The notes under the pieces are model-generated. The model searched no databases and was not told the DNA's origin. It saw only the letters and a list, made by a program, of their open reading frames with translations. Shown here piece after piece: positions 43,441 through 51,659 of a stretch of DNA of 64,000 nt. Positions within the stretch are counted from its first letter, which is position 1. Every line of letters begins with the position of its first letter. The DNA is taken from the NCBI RefSeq assembly GCF_008386495.1, contig NZ_VTHJ01000011.1:27384-91383 (forward strand), in the 5' to 3' direction. A program made the translations under genes and the position numbers. The stretch is from Streptomyces tailanensis (GTDB lineage Bacteria > Actinomycetota > Actinomycetes > Streptomycetales > Streptomycetaceae).

Positions 43441-43540
43441 GGGCTCATCGTATCGATTCCCGGTCCGGGTCCTGGAATGTGATCCCACATGGCGGACGGA
43501 TTCGGGCCGGGGAGTGAGATACCCGGGTCGGGCGCGCCTT

Positions 43541-44659
43541 TCAGGCGGACTCCCGCACCACCAGTTTCGTGGGCGTGACCACCGACGACAGGAGACGCGA
43601 CGACAGGGGACGCCCCGCCTCGGCTGCCCCAGCCGCCCCTGCCGTCCCCGTCTCCCCGGTGCGGCTGAACAGCAGGCGTGCCATCAGCCGCCCCATCCCC
43701 TCGATGTCCTGGTGCACGGTCGTCAGGGGTGGGCCGGTGTGTTCGGCGATCGGGGCGAGGTCGTCGAAGCCGACGACGGCCACGTCGTCCGGCACCCGGC
43801 GGCCGCGCTCGCGCAGGACCTGCAACGCCCCGGAGGCCATGAGGTCCGAGGCGACGAAGACGGCGTCGAGGTCGGGGCGGCGGTCGAGGAGCGCGGCCAT
43901 GGCGTCGGCGCCGCCCTGCCTGGTGTAGTCGGCGCGTTCGACGAGTTCGGGTGAGGCGTCGAGCAGGACGTCCCGGTAGCCGTCCAGGCGGTCGACCGCG
44001 GACGCCTCCTGGTCATAGGGGCCGGTGATCGTCGCGATGCGCTCGCGGCCGAGGGAGACCAGATGGCGGACGGCCTCGCGGGCACCGCCGCGGTTGTCGG
44101 CGTCCACGTACACGCAGTCGCGGACCCGCTCGCCTCCGCGGGCCAGGGGTCGGCCGCCGAAGACCGCGGGGAGGCCGAGCCGTTCGATCATGCCGGGCAG
44201 GGGGTCGTCGGCGCGCAGGGAGAAGAGCAGGGCGCCGTCGACATGGCCGCCGCCCAGGAAGTCACCGACGCGCGGGTACTCCTCGGGCTCCTCCAGGAAG
44301 AGGAGGACCGGCTGGGCGCCGTGGGCCACCAACTCCTTGCGGATGCCCCGGAGGTGGAGGTCGAAGAAGGGGTCGATGAAGAGCCGGTTCTGCGGCTGGC
44401 TCGCCACGACGGCGATGGCGTTGTTGCGGCGGGTGACGAGCTGGCGGGCGGCGGAGTTCGGCACATAGCCCAGCTCGTCGATCACTTCCCGGACGCGTTC
44501 GACGACCTCCGCGCGCACCTTGTCCTCGCCGTTGATCACCCGCGACACGGTGGACTTCGAGACCCCCGAGCCGCGTGCGACGTCGTCGAGCGTGGGGCGC
44601 CGGCCGGGCAGTCGCCGCGTCTGCCATTGCGTCTGTCGTGGCGTCTGTGGTGTCAACAC
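43541..44659 (-). CDS. LacI-family transcriptional regulator
   Basis: 372 residues. The helix-turn-helix and hinge (PTLDDVARGSGVSKSTVSRV, INGEDKVRAEVVERVREVID, PNSAARQLVTRR) are at residues ~21-80, followed by the periplasmic-binding-like effector domain (VFVASDLMASGALQVL, VVGFDDLAPIAEHTGPPLTT, VHQDIEGMGRLMARLL). Its N-terminus has ~18 extra basic, Gln-rich residues. It is probably a repressor of a sugar-uptake system; no sugar genes are adjacent in the same direction. It lies between mec and the leader peptide gene. Confidence 0.93.
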   Translation of the reverse strand: MLTPQTPRQTQWQTRRLPGRRPTLDDVARGSGVSKSTVSRVINGEDKVRAEVVERVREVIDELGYVPNSAARQLVTRRNNAIAVVASQPQNRLFIDPFFDLHLRGIRKELVAHGAQPVLLFLEEPEEYPRVGDFLGGGHVDGALLFSLRADDPLPGMIERLGLPAVFGGRPLARGGERVRDCVYVDADNRGGAREAVRHLVSLGRERIATITGPYDQEASAVDRLDGYRDVLLDASPELVERADYTRQGGADAMAALLDRRPDLDAVFVASDLMASGALQVLRERGRRVPDDVAVVGFDDLAPIAEHTGPPLTTVHQDIEGMGRLMARLLFSRTGETGTAGAAGAAEAGRPLSSRLLSSVVTPTKLVVRESA

Positions 44660-44749
44660 CGTCTCCGTCGCGGGCAGTTGTGTGCGTGCGCGTGCGTGCG
44701 TACGCCATACCGTAGCCGCGAATTCCGCCCACCGAAGGATCAGTACGCG

Positions 44750-45172
44750 TCAGTACGCCTCCACGATCTTCACCTCCTCCTCCGTCACCTCGCCCTCGAC
44801 GATGCGGTACGAGCGGAACTGGAAGTCGCCGAGGCCGTCGGTGTCGGCGGTCGAGACGAGGACGTAGTGGGCGCCGGGCTCGTTGGCGTAGGAGATGTCG
44901 GTGCGGGAGGGGTAGGCCTGGGTGGCGGTGTGGGAGTGGTAGATGACCACCGGCTCCTCGTCGCGGTCGTCCATCTCTCGGTAGAGCTTGAGCAGGTCGC
45001 CCGAGTCGAACTCGTAGAACGTGGGCGACATGGCCGCGTTCAGCATCGGGATGAAGCGCTCGGGGCGGTCCGAGCCCGCCGGGCCCGCGATGACGCCGCA
45101 CGCCTCGTCGGGGTGGTCCTTGCGCGCGTGGGCGACTATCTGGTCGACGAGGGCCTGGGTGATGGTCAGCAT
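44750..45172 (-). CDS. mec: CysO-cysteine peptidase Mec (JAMM/MPN metalloprotease)
   Basis: 140 residues. The JAMM motif is complete: Glu in DEACGVIAG and HSHTATQAYPSRTD (H-S-H-x7-S-x2-D). Such zinc peptidases release cysteine from the CysO-Cys adduct, and in related systems trim residues behind the di-glycine of the carrier. It precedes the LacI gene and belongs functionally to cysO and cysM, ~1.5 kb away. The ATG at 45172 gives the family N-terminus MLTITQALVDQIV. Confidence 0.92.
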   Translation of the reverse strand: MLTITQALVDQIVAHARKDHPDEACGVIAGPAGSDRPERFIPMLNAAMSPTFYEFDSGDLLKLYREMDDRDEEPVVIYHSHTATQAYPSRTDISYANEPGAHYVLVSTADTDGLGDFQFRSYRIVEGEVTEEEVKIVEAY

Positions 45173-45284
45173 GGTTGTCAGGATAAGCAGAGGGCCGCCC
45201 TGTACCGAAGAGTGGTACGGGGCGGCCCATATGGTGGACGGGGCTGTCATCGCCCTCGGCCAACCGGGCTGTCGTCGCCCTTGA

Positions 45285-46826
45285 TCACAGGATCTTCGCC
45301 GTCTCCAGCTGCTCGTCCGTGTCCGGCAGACCGGCCTTGCGGCGCCGGACGAACTCCAGGAAGGAGTTCAGCTCGCGCTTGACGACCGGGGCCAGAAGAT
45401 AAAGGCCGATGATGTTGAAGATCGACAGCAGGAAGAGCGCCGAGTCGGCGAGGTCGATCAGCGAGCTGAGGGACATCAGGGAGCCCAGGATGACGAACAG
45501 GCTCCAGATGGCCTTGAAGATGATCTCACTGGCCTTGCTGCGGCCGAAGAGGTACGACCAGGCCTTCAGACCGTAGTAGCCCCAGGTCAGGATGGTGGAG
45601 AAGGCGAACAGCAGCACCGCGACGGTCAGCAGGTTGGGGAACCATGGCAGCACGGTCGCGAAGGCGTCGGAGGTGATGGTGACACCACCGATATCCTCGC
45701 CCGCACGGGCCTCGGCCCAGCTGGCCGGGTTGGCGATGACGATGGTCAGCGCGGTCATGGTGCAGATGACGACCGTGTCGATGAACGGCTCCAGCAGCGC
45801 GACCAGGCCCTCGGACGCGGGGTGGTTGGTCTTGACCGCAGAGTGGGCGATCGGGGCGGAGCCCAGACCGGCCTCGTTGGAGAAGGCGGCACGCTTGAAG
45901 CCCTGGATCAGTGCGCCGATGACACCACCGGCCACGCCCGCCGGACTGAAGGCGCCTTCGACGATTTTCGTGACCGCGTCGGGCACGGCGGTGATGTTCG
46001 TCAGGATGACGACGAGGCAGGCCACGATGTACATGCCGGCCATCGCCGGGACCAAGCGGCTGGTGACCGAGGCGATGGAGCGGATGCCGCCGAGCAGCAC
46101 GAGGCCGACCAGCGCGGCGATGACCAGGCCGAAGAGGACGGCACCAGCGGAGGAGGCCAAGAAGCCGTCCTCGCCGCCGAACGTGGAGGAGACCTGGACG
46201 TAGCTCTGGTTGGCCTGGAGCAGGTTGCCGCCGAACAGGCCGAAGAAGAGGATGAAGACGGAGGCGGCGATGGCGAGCACCTTGCCGAACTTGGCGCCAC
46301 CGCTGCCGAAGCGCTCGGCGAGGCCCTTGGGCAGGTAGTGCATCGGACCACCGGACACGGTACCGTCCGCGTGCACCTCGCGGTACTTCACACCGAGGGT
46401 GACCTCGACGAACTTGGTCGCCATACCGAGCAGACCGCACAGGATCATCCAGAACGTGGCGCCCGCGCCACCGATGGAGACCGCGACCGCGACACCGGCG
46501 ATGTTGCCGAGGCCGACGGTGCCGGAGACGGCGGCGGTCAGCGCCTGGAAGTGGCTGACCTCACCGGTCGAGCCCTTCTCGTCGTACTTGCCGCGTACGA
46601 CGTCGAAGGCGAGCTTGAACTTGCGTACCTGGATGAACCCGAACCAGCCGGTGAAGACCAGACCCGCGATCACGAGCCAGCCGACGATGAGCGGGAAGTC
46701 GGTCTCACCGTCGCCGATGTCTACGGGTACGGAGTAGAAGACCCATTTGCCGACGTTCTCGGCGACGGGTTCGAAGAACCCGCTGACGGCGTCGTCGATG
46801 GAGGTGGTGACGGATTCGAGTGACAT
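45285..46826 (-). CDS. Sodium:alanine symporter family protein (AGCS)
   Basis: 513 residues with about eleven helices. The AGCS signature is clear: ALTAAVSGTVGLGNIAGVAV, FVEVTLGVKYREVHADGTVS, GGPMHYLPKGLAERFG, FKRAAFSNEAGLGSAPIAHS and FAFSTILTWGYYGLKAWSYL. It takes up alanine or glycine with sodium across the cytoplasmic membrane. The ATG at 46826 follows GAGGT. A palindrome (CTCACTCTTGAGTGAG) lies ~170 bases upstream. Codons upstream in the same frame are non-coding. Confidence 0.94.
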   Translation of the reverse strand: MSLESVTTSIDDAVSGFFEPVAENVGKWVFYSVPVDIGDGETDFPLIVGWLVIAGLVFTGWFGFIQVRKFKLAFDVVRGKYDEKGSTGEVSHFQALTAAVSGTVGLGNIAGVAVAVSIGGAGATFWMILCGLLGMATKFVEVTLGVKYREVHADGTVSGGPMHYLPKGLAERFGSGGAKFGKVLAIAASVFILFFGLFGGNLLQANQSYVQVSSTFGGEDGFLASSAGAVLFGLVIAALVGLVLLGGIRSIASVTSRLVPAMAGMYIVACLVVILTNITAVPDAVTKIVEGAFSPAGVAGGVIGALIQGFKRAAFSNEAGLGSAPIAHSAVKTNHPASEGLVALLEPFIDTVVICTMTALTIVIANPASWAEARAGEDIGGVTITSDAFATVLPWFPNLLTVAVLLFAFSTILTWGYYGLKAWSYLFGRSKASEIIFKAIWSLFVILGSLMSLSSLIDLADSALFLLSIFNIIGLYLLAPVVKRELNSFLEFVRRRKAGLPDTDEQLETAKIL

Positions 46827-47143
46827 CGAGCTACCTCGGTGGCGCGGATGGGGGGGCGTGCTGGCGAGTTCGTGCACCAGTGCGGGGTTGCGGTCGTGGC
46901 GCGGTCGCCGTTGTCCGTTGGGCGGTTGGGGAGCGGGACGGTTTGTGGGGGTGTCACCGCGCTGGATTCGGGAAGTCTTACCACGCCCTTTACTCACTCT
47001 TGAGTGAGGCAGATCACGTAAAACCGCCCCAAGGGTGGAAACCCCAGGGGCGGTGACAGGATCGTTATCCGGATTTGAGCGTCCTCTGAGCGAACCCCCA
47101 GCGAATTCGGAGGGGACCGAAGGGAACTTGCACGCGCCGGCTC
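46827..47143. other. 317-base intergenic region between symporter and clpS operon
   Basis: It contains a 16-base palindrome CTCACTCTTGAGTGAG (46994-47009), probably an operator or promoter element for the symporter, and a hairpin (ACCGCCCC 47023-47030 / GGGGCGGT 47047-47054) after the DUF2017 stop that can end the clpS operon. No gene is seen. Confidence 0.55.
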
Positions 47144-47746
47144 TCAGGGCATCAGCGTCGCGACGAGTGACTCCTGGAGTCCGCCCAGCCACAGGTAGGC
47201 CATCACCATCGGCTTGCGCGGGTCCTCGTCCGGGAGGCGGTAGAGGAGGTCGGTGTCCTCCTCGTCCACGACGTCGAGGCGGGAGCCGATGGCGAGGCGC
47301 AGGTCGTTGAGGCAGCCGAGCCACTGCCGGGAGTCGTCCGCCGAGAGCTTCAGTACGGCCCCGCCCTCGCCCGCCGCGGACAGCGTGTCCAAGGAGCGGA
47401 CGACCGCGAGCGCGTTGTCGCGCTTGCCGGCCCGCAGGTCGTTCTCGGTGAAGCGACGGAACTCGGAGGAGTACGCCCGCTGCTCCTCGGCCTTCTCGGA
47501 CGTCGGCGTGCCCTCGGGGTCGCTGTAGGCGTCGGGGAAGAGCCTCTTGAGGACGGGGTCCTCCGGGGGCTCGCTCGGGCCCTCGGCGAAGAGTTCGGCG
47601 AGCGGGTCGTCGGGGGCGTCCTCGGCGGGGCCCGGGCCGATCAGCTCCAGGAGCTGCACCGCCAGCGAGCGGATGATGGAGATCTCGACCTCGTCGAGCG
47701 CGACGGCCGCGCCGCCGTCGGGGAGCGGTTCGAATTGTCCTGGCAT
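47144..47746 (-). CDS. DUF2017 family protein
   Basis: 200 residues, acidic and cytoplasmic. The N-terminus PDGGAAVALDEVEISIIRSL and the C-terminus LYRLPDEDPRKPMVMAYLWL, then GGLQESLVATL are the family marks. DUF2017 genes follow clpS in nearly all actinobacteria and presumably act with the Clp adaptor, though no function is proven. It starts 11 bases after the clpS stop. Confidence 0.92.
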   Translation of the reverse strand: MPGQFEPLPDGGAAVALDEVEISIIRSLAVQLLELIGPGPAEDAPDDPLAELFAEGPSEPPEDPVLKRLFPDAYSDPEGTPTSEKAEEQRAYSSEFRRFTENDLRAGKRDNALAVVRSLDTLSAAGEGGAVLKLSADDSRQWLGCLNDLRLAIGSRLDVVDEEDTDLLYRLPDEDPRKPMVMAYLWLGGLQESLVATLMP

Positions 47747-47757
47747 GAAGGCGGTCG

Positions 47758-48075
47758 CTACTTCCGGTCCTGCTGGAGGGTGGCCCACAGACCGTAGCCG
47801 TGCATGGCCTGTACGTCGCGTTCCATCTCCTCGCGTGTTCCGCTGGAGACGACCGCGCGGCCCTTGTGGTGGACATCGAGCATCAGTTTGGTGGCCTTGT
47901 CCTTCGAGTACCCGAAATACGCCTGGAAGACATAGGTCACGTAGCTCATGAGGTTCACCGGGTCGTTGTGGACGATCGTCACCCATGGCACGTCAGGTTC
48001 GGGTACGGCGAAGACCTCCTCCGCCGACTCGGTCTTCTCGATCTCCATAGGTGCGGCTGCCGTCACACGGCCCAT
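47758..48075 (-). CDS. clpS: ATP-dependent Clp protease adaptor ClpS
   Basis: 105 residues. The conserved core [20 protein letters not shown] with the NDP motif and [12 protein letters not shown] binds N-degrons and docks on ClpA/ClpC. About 18 residues precede the core. The ATG at 48075 gives [14 protein letters not shown]; a further upstream start at 48102 is less likely. It heads the operon with DUF2017. Confidence 0.94.
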   Translation of the reverse strand: MGRVTAAAPMEIEKTESAEEVFAVPEPDVPWVTIVHNDPVNLMSYVTYVFQAYFGYSKDKATKLMLDVHHKGRAVVSSGTREEMERDVQAMHGYGLWATLQQDRK

Positions 48076-48221
48076 GCTGCCACCACAGGGGGGTGCACGC
48101 ACAAACGGGGCTGACGGCGGGAGGGGGCGGGGCTGAGGGGCGGCGCCCAGGACAGCGGCTCGGCGGCAACCGGGTCTGCGGCAACTGGGTCTGCGGCGGG
48201 GCGGCGGGTACTCGGCTCGGC

Positions 48222-48306
48222 CCGCAGCAGGGCCTACGGAGAGACGACGCCGGGGCGCTCCGCTCCGCCGCAGCGGGGCCTACGTCCAAATGACGCCGGG
48301 GCGTTC
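48222..48306. repeat. Imperfect 46-bp direct repeat, two units
   Basis: CCGCAGC(A/G)GGGCCTACG followed after 7 bases by GACGCCGGGGCG(C/T)TC occurs at 48222-48260 and again at 48268-48306, with a weaker third echo after 48310. Confidence 0.75.
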
Positions 48307-48357
48307 GGGTCGGCGACAGCGGGGGCCGTGAGCCCGATGGGACGGCGTCGGCGAACC

Positions 48358-48474
48358 CCGCAGGCACTGGGTGATTGGCGGATTCGTCCCGCAGCGCGGC
48401 GCTCTGGTCCGGCGACACGCCGCGTTTATGGCTCGACCGCTGAGACGAATCCGCCAATCACCCAGTGCCTGCGG
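48358..48474. repeat. Perfect 30-bp inverted repeat with 57-base spacer
   Basis: Arms 48358-48387 and 48445-48474 are exact reverse complements. The arm contains CTGGGTGATTGGCGGATTCG, which is clearly less GC-rich than the surroundings. The spacer shows no frame. Confidence 0.92.
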
Positions 48475-48829
48475 CTCGGATCGCCGGCAGCCGGGCTGAC
48501 GGCGAGGGCCGCACCCCGACGGCACCGACCCGCCACCCCGGCGTACCCAGACAGCACCGGGCCTCACGGGGGGACCCGACCTCCATCCCCGGCGCGCCCG
48601 GGCCATGTCCGGCCTCCGCCCGGGGGGCACCCGACCGTTCACCCTGGCCGGCCGCGGCGGCGCAGCCACGCCCCGACCGCCACCAGGCCCCGCGCCCGGC
48701 CACCGCCAAGGGCCCCCGCCCTGCCCGCACCAACAGCTCTGCCCGGCCACCCCCAAGACCCACGCCCGGCCACCCCCGCACCCCCCCGGAAATCGTCAGA
48801 CTGACGAGATGGGGGTACGATCTCTTGCC

Positions 48830-50158
48830 ATGAACACAGCGGACCTTGGTTTGCCGGTGGATGTGCCCTCGACCGCGCTCTTCACGGACCACTACGAACT
48901 CACGATGCTGCAGGCCGCGCTGAAGGCGGGTACGGCTGGGCGGCACTCGGTGTTCGAGGTCTTCACCCGGCGGTTGCCGGAGGGGCGGCGGTACGGCGTG
49001 GTGGCGGGTACCGGGCGGGTGCTGGACGCGGTGGAGAACTTCCGCTTCGACCCGGGCGTCCTCGGCTTCATGCGCGAGCGCTCCATCGTGAACGCGGAGA
49101 CCCTCGACTGGCTCGCCGGCTACCGCTTCAGCGGTGACGTGTGGGGCTACCAGGAGGGCGAGGTGTACTTCCCGGGCTCGCCGATCATGCGGGTCGAGGG
49201 CACCTTCGCCGAATGCGTGCTCCTGGAAACCGTGATCCTCTCCATCCTCAACCACGACTCGGCGATCGCCGCCGCGGCCTCCCGGATGTCGAGCGCCGCC
49301 GGGGAGCGCCCCCTGATCGAGATGGGCGCCCGGCGCACCCACGAACTCGCCGCCGTGGCCGCCTCCCGCGCCGCGTACGTCGGCGGCTTCACCTCCACCT
49401 CCGACCTCGCCGCCGGCTTCCGCTACGGCATCCCCACCGTCGGCACCAGCGCCCACGCCTTCACCCTCCTCCACGACCGCGAGCGGGACGCCTTCCAGGC
49501 CCAGGTCGACTCACTGGGCCGGAACACCACGCTGCTGGTCGACACGTACGACGTCGCCGAGGCCGTACGTACGGCCCTCGACATCACCGGGCCCGAGCTC
49601 GGCGCCGTGCGCATCGACTCCGGGGACCTGCTCCTCGTCGCACACCGGGTACGGCAGCAGCTGGACGAACTGGGGGCGAAGGACACGCGGATCATCGTGA
49701 CCTCCGACCTCGACGAGTACGCCATCGCCTCACTGGCCGCGGCGCCCGTGGACGCGTACGGGGTGGGTACGCAGTTGGTGACCGGGTCCGGGCATCCGAC
49801 CTGCTCCATGGTCTACAAGCTGGTCGCCCGCACGGAGTCCGCCGACCCGACCGCTCCCCTCGTGCCGGTGGCGAAGAAGTCCAGCGGCGGCAAGACCTCC
49901 ATCGGCGGGCGCAAGTGGGCGGCCCGGCGGCTGGACGAGCAAGGGGTCGCGGAGGCCGAGGTCGTCGGCACCGGGCCCGTCCCCGAGGAGCTCCAGGACC
50001 GGCAGCTGCTGGTCCCGCTGATCGAGAACGGCCACGTCCTGGCCCGCGAGTCACTGGACGTCGTACGCGAACGGCACGTGGCCGCCCGAGCCCGGCTGCC
50101 GCTGTCGGCGACGCAGCTGTCGCGCGGGGAGCCAGTCATACCGACGGAGTACGTCTGA
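48830..50158 (+). CDS. pncB: Nicotinate phosphoribosyltransferase
   Basis: 442 residues. Conserved blocks are ALFTDHYELTMLQAALKAG, SVFEVFTRRLPEGRRYGVVA, LIEMGARRTHE, FTSTSDLAAG, LLVDTYDVAEAVRTAL and VRIDSGDLLLVAH, with HPTCSMVYKLV near the C-terminus. It makes nicotinate mononucleotide from nicotinate and PRPP in the NAD salvage pathway. The ATG at 48830 gives the usual N-terminus MNTADLGLPVDVPS; an in-frame ATG at 48809 is less likely. pncA follows on the same strand. Confidence 0.95.
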   Translation: MNTADLGLPVDVPSTALFTDHYELTMLQAALKAGTAGRHSVFEVFTRRLPEGRRYGVVAGTGRVLDAVENFRFDPGVLGFMRERSIVNAETLDWLAGYRFSGDVWGYQEGEVYFPGSPIMRVEGTFAECVLLETVILSILNHDSAIAAAASRMSSAAGERPLIEMGARRTHELAAVAASRAAYVGGFTSTSDLAAGFRYGIPTVGTSAHAFTLLHDRERDAFQAQVDSLGRNTTLLVDTYDVAEAVRTALDITGPELGAVRIDSGDLLLVAHRVRQQLDELGAKDTRIIVTSDLDEYAIASLAAAPVDAYGVGTQLVTGSGHPTCSMVYKLVARTESADPTAPLVPVAKKSSGGKTSIGGRKWAARRLDEQGVAEAEVVGTGPVPEELQDRQLLVPLIENGHVLARESLDVVRERHVAARARLPLSATQLSRGEPVIPTEYV

Positions 50159-50494
50159 CCGCGACCGGCGTACGCCCTGCGCCCTGCGCCCTGCGCCCGA
50201 GTGCGCGTCACCGGATGCCGGGCGGTGCGGGCCGGGGCACGCTGGGGTGCGGGTGAACCGGAGTGCGTGTGGGTGCGTGTTCCCTGTCGTAACCCGGGCG
50301 CGCCCTTGTGCGAGCCATGTGAACCGCTCAGCGCCCGCGCGCCCGGCTCGTGCCCCGGTCCGCGCATCGGGCGAGCGCCGGATGCACCCTCCCGCACAGC
50401 TCTTCAAGTCTCTAGGCTCGGAAGTTCGTAGTTTCGAAAGTCCAGCACAACGGCCGGGCCCACAACCACCCCATAGTCGAAGGACACCGACACC
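50159..50494. other. 336-base gap between pncB and pncA
   Basis: It starts with a short repeated CCCTGCG motif, then a GTG-rich stretch. The last ~80 bases (AAGTCTCTAGGCTCGGAAG) are less GC-rich and probably contain a pncA promoter. No gene is seen. Confidence 0.5.
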
Positions 50495-51082
50495 ATGCGC
50501 CGCGCCTTGATCGTCGTTGACGTGCAGAACGACTTCTGCGAGGGGGGCAGCCTCGCGGTGGCCGGCGGTGCCGATGTGGCCGCCGCCATCACCGAGCTGA
50601 TCGGCCAGGCGGCCGGCCCCGGCTACCAGCACGTGGTGGCCACCCGCGACCACCACATCGCCCCCGGGGGCCACTTCTCCGACAACCCCGACTACGTCCA
50701 CTCCTGGCCCGCGCACTGCGTCGCCGGTACCGAGGGGGTCGGGTTCCACCCCAACTTCGCCCCCGCGATCGCCTCCGGCGCGGTGGACGCCGTGTTCGAC
50801 AAGGGCGCGTACGCCGCCGCGTACAGCGGTTTCGAGGGCGCCGACGAGAACGGGGTGACCCTCGCCACCTGGCTCCGCGCCCGCGGCATCACCGAGGTCG
50901 ACGTGGTCGGCATCGCCACGGACCACTGCGTACGCGCCACCGCCCTGGACGCCGCGCGGGAGGGCTTCCACACCCACGTCCTGCTGGACCTCACCGCCGG
51001 CGTCGCCGAGGAAACCACGGAGAAGGCCCTGGAGGAGCTGCGCGAGGCAGGCGTGGAGCTCTCGGGCAAGCCGGTGGTGTAG
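50495..51082 (+). CDS. pncA: Nicotinamidase (isochorismatase family)
   Basis: 195 residues. The catalytic triad is visible: Asp in LIVVDVQNDFCEGG, Lys in VFDKGAYAAAYSGFEG and Cys in GIATDHCVRATALDA. Metal-binding residues lie in ATRDHHIAPGGHFSD, and the WPAHC motif is typical of nicotinamidases. It converts nicotinamide to nicotinate, the substrate of the enzyme encoded just upstream, so the two genes form an NAD salvage module. Confidence 0.95.
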   Translation: MRRALIVVDVQNDFCEGGSLAVAGGADVAAAITELIGQAAGPGYQHVVATRDHHIAPGGHFSDNPDYVHSWPAHCVAGTEGVGFHPNFAPAIASGAVDAVFDKGAYAAAYSGFEGADENGVTLATWLRARGITEVDVVGIATDHCVRATALDAAREGFHTHVLLDLTAGVAEETTEKALEELREAGVELSGKPVV

Positions 51083-51098
51083 GAACCGACTCAGCCGC

Positions 51099-51536
51099 CT
51101 ACACCCGTACCGGCGGTCTCCTCAGCAGGGCTCTGATCGGGCGCCACAGCTCCGGTGCCGTGGAGGTCCGGGAGACCTGGGAGGCCGCCAGGGACGTGCG
51201 CCATATGAGGCCGTCGGGGTGGTGGAGGACCGCTGTGACCTCGTCCGGGGTCGGCGGGGCCGCGTTGCCGCGGAGGTAGATCGCCCGGAGGCCGAGGTTA
51301 CGGAGCCGGGTGAGGGCGCGGGCACGGTTCCCGGCCAGGACGAGGACCCGTACGGAGCCGTCGTACGGCACAGCCCCCGGCGCGGCACTGTGCGGCTCCC
51401 CCGCAGCGGGACCCGGCAGGCCCCCGGCGGGCCGGGGCGGCGGCGTCACCGCCACGCCCCCCGTCGTCGTTCCGGGCAGGTTCAGGGCGACGACGACATT
51501 GCCGTCCGGCAGTCTGCAGAAACCTCCTGCGGCCAT
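51099..51536 (-). CDS. Hypothetical protein
   Basis: 145 residues. A short N-terminal part (AAGGFCRLPDGNVVVALNLP) is followed by a Pro/Gly-rich linker, then a compact domain (VRVLVLAGNRARALTRLRNL, LRAIYLRGNAAPPTPDEVTA, VLHHPDGLIWR) and a basic end. It has no signal peptide or membrane helix. I do not recognise the family. The ATG at 51536 has a G-rich ribosome binding site. It ends 16 bases from pncA, convergent. Confidence 0.7.
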   Translation of the reverse strand: MAAGGFCRLPDGNVVVALNLPGTTTGGVAVTPPPRPAGGLPGPAAGEPHSAAPGAVPYDGSVRVLVLAGNRARALTRLRNLGLRAIYLRGNAAPPTPDEVTAVLHHPDGLIWRTSLAASQVSRTSTAPELWRPIRALLRRPPVRV

Positions 51537-51595
51537 GCAGGTCACACCCCCGTGCGCGTCAGTGTCAATAAGAAGGCCACAGCACGCACCTAAAC

Positions 51596-51636
51596 ACGTC
51601 CGGCCGCGACCCGCCAAGGGGGTCGCGGCCGGACGT
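51596..51636 (-). terminator. Perfect 17-bp hairpin after the M6 protease gene
   Basis: Arms 51596-51612 and 51620-51636 are exact complements with loop GCCAAGG, 23 bases past the stop. Confidence 0.88.
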
Positions 51637-51659
51637 ACTCTGACCTGCGGAAATGCTGT

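Larger units (their letters stand above)
48076..48829. other. 754-base repeat-rich intergenic region upstream of pncB
   Basis: No gene is convincing on either strand. The region holds a direct repeat (48222-48306), a perfect 30-bp inverted repeat (48358-48474) and a Pro/Arg-coding-like GC-rich stretch up to the pncB start. Confidence 0.6.
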
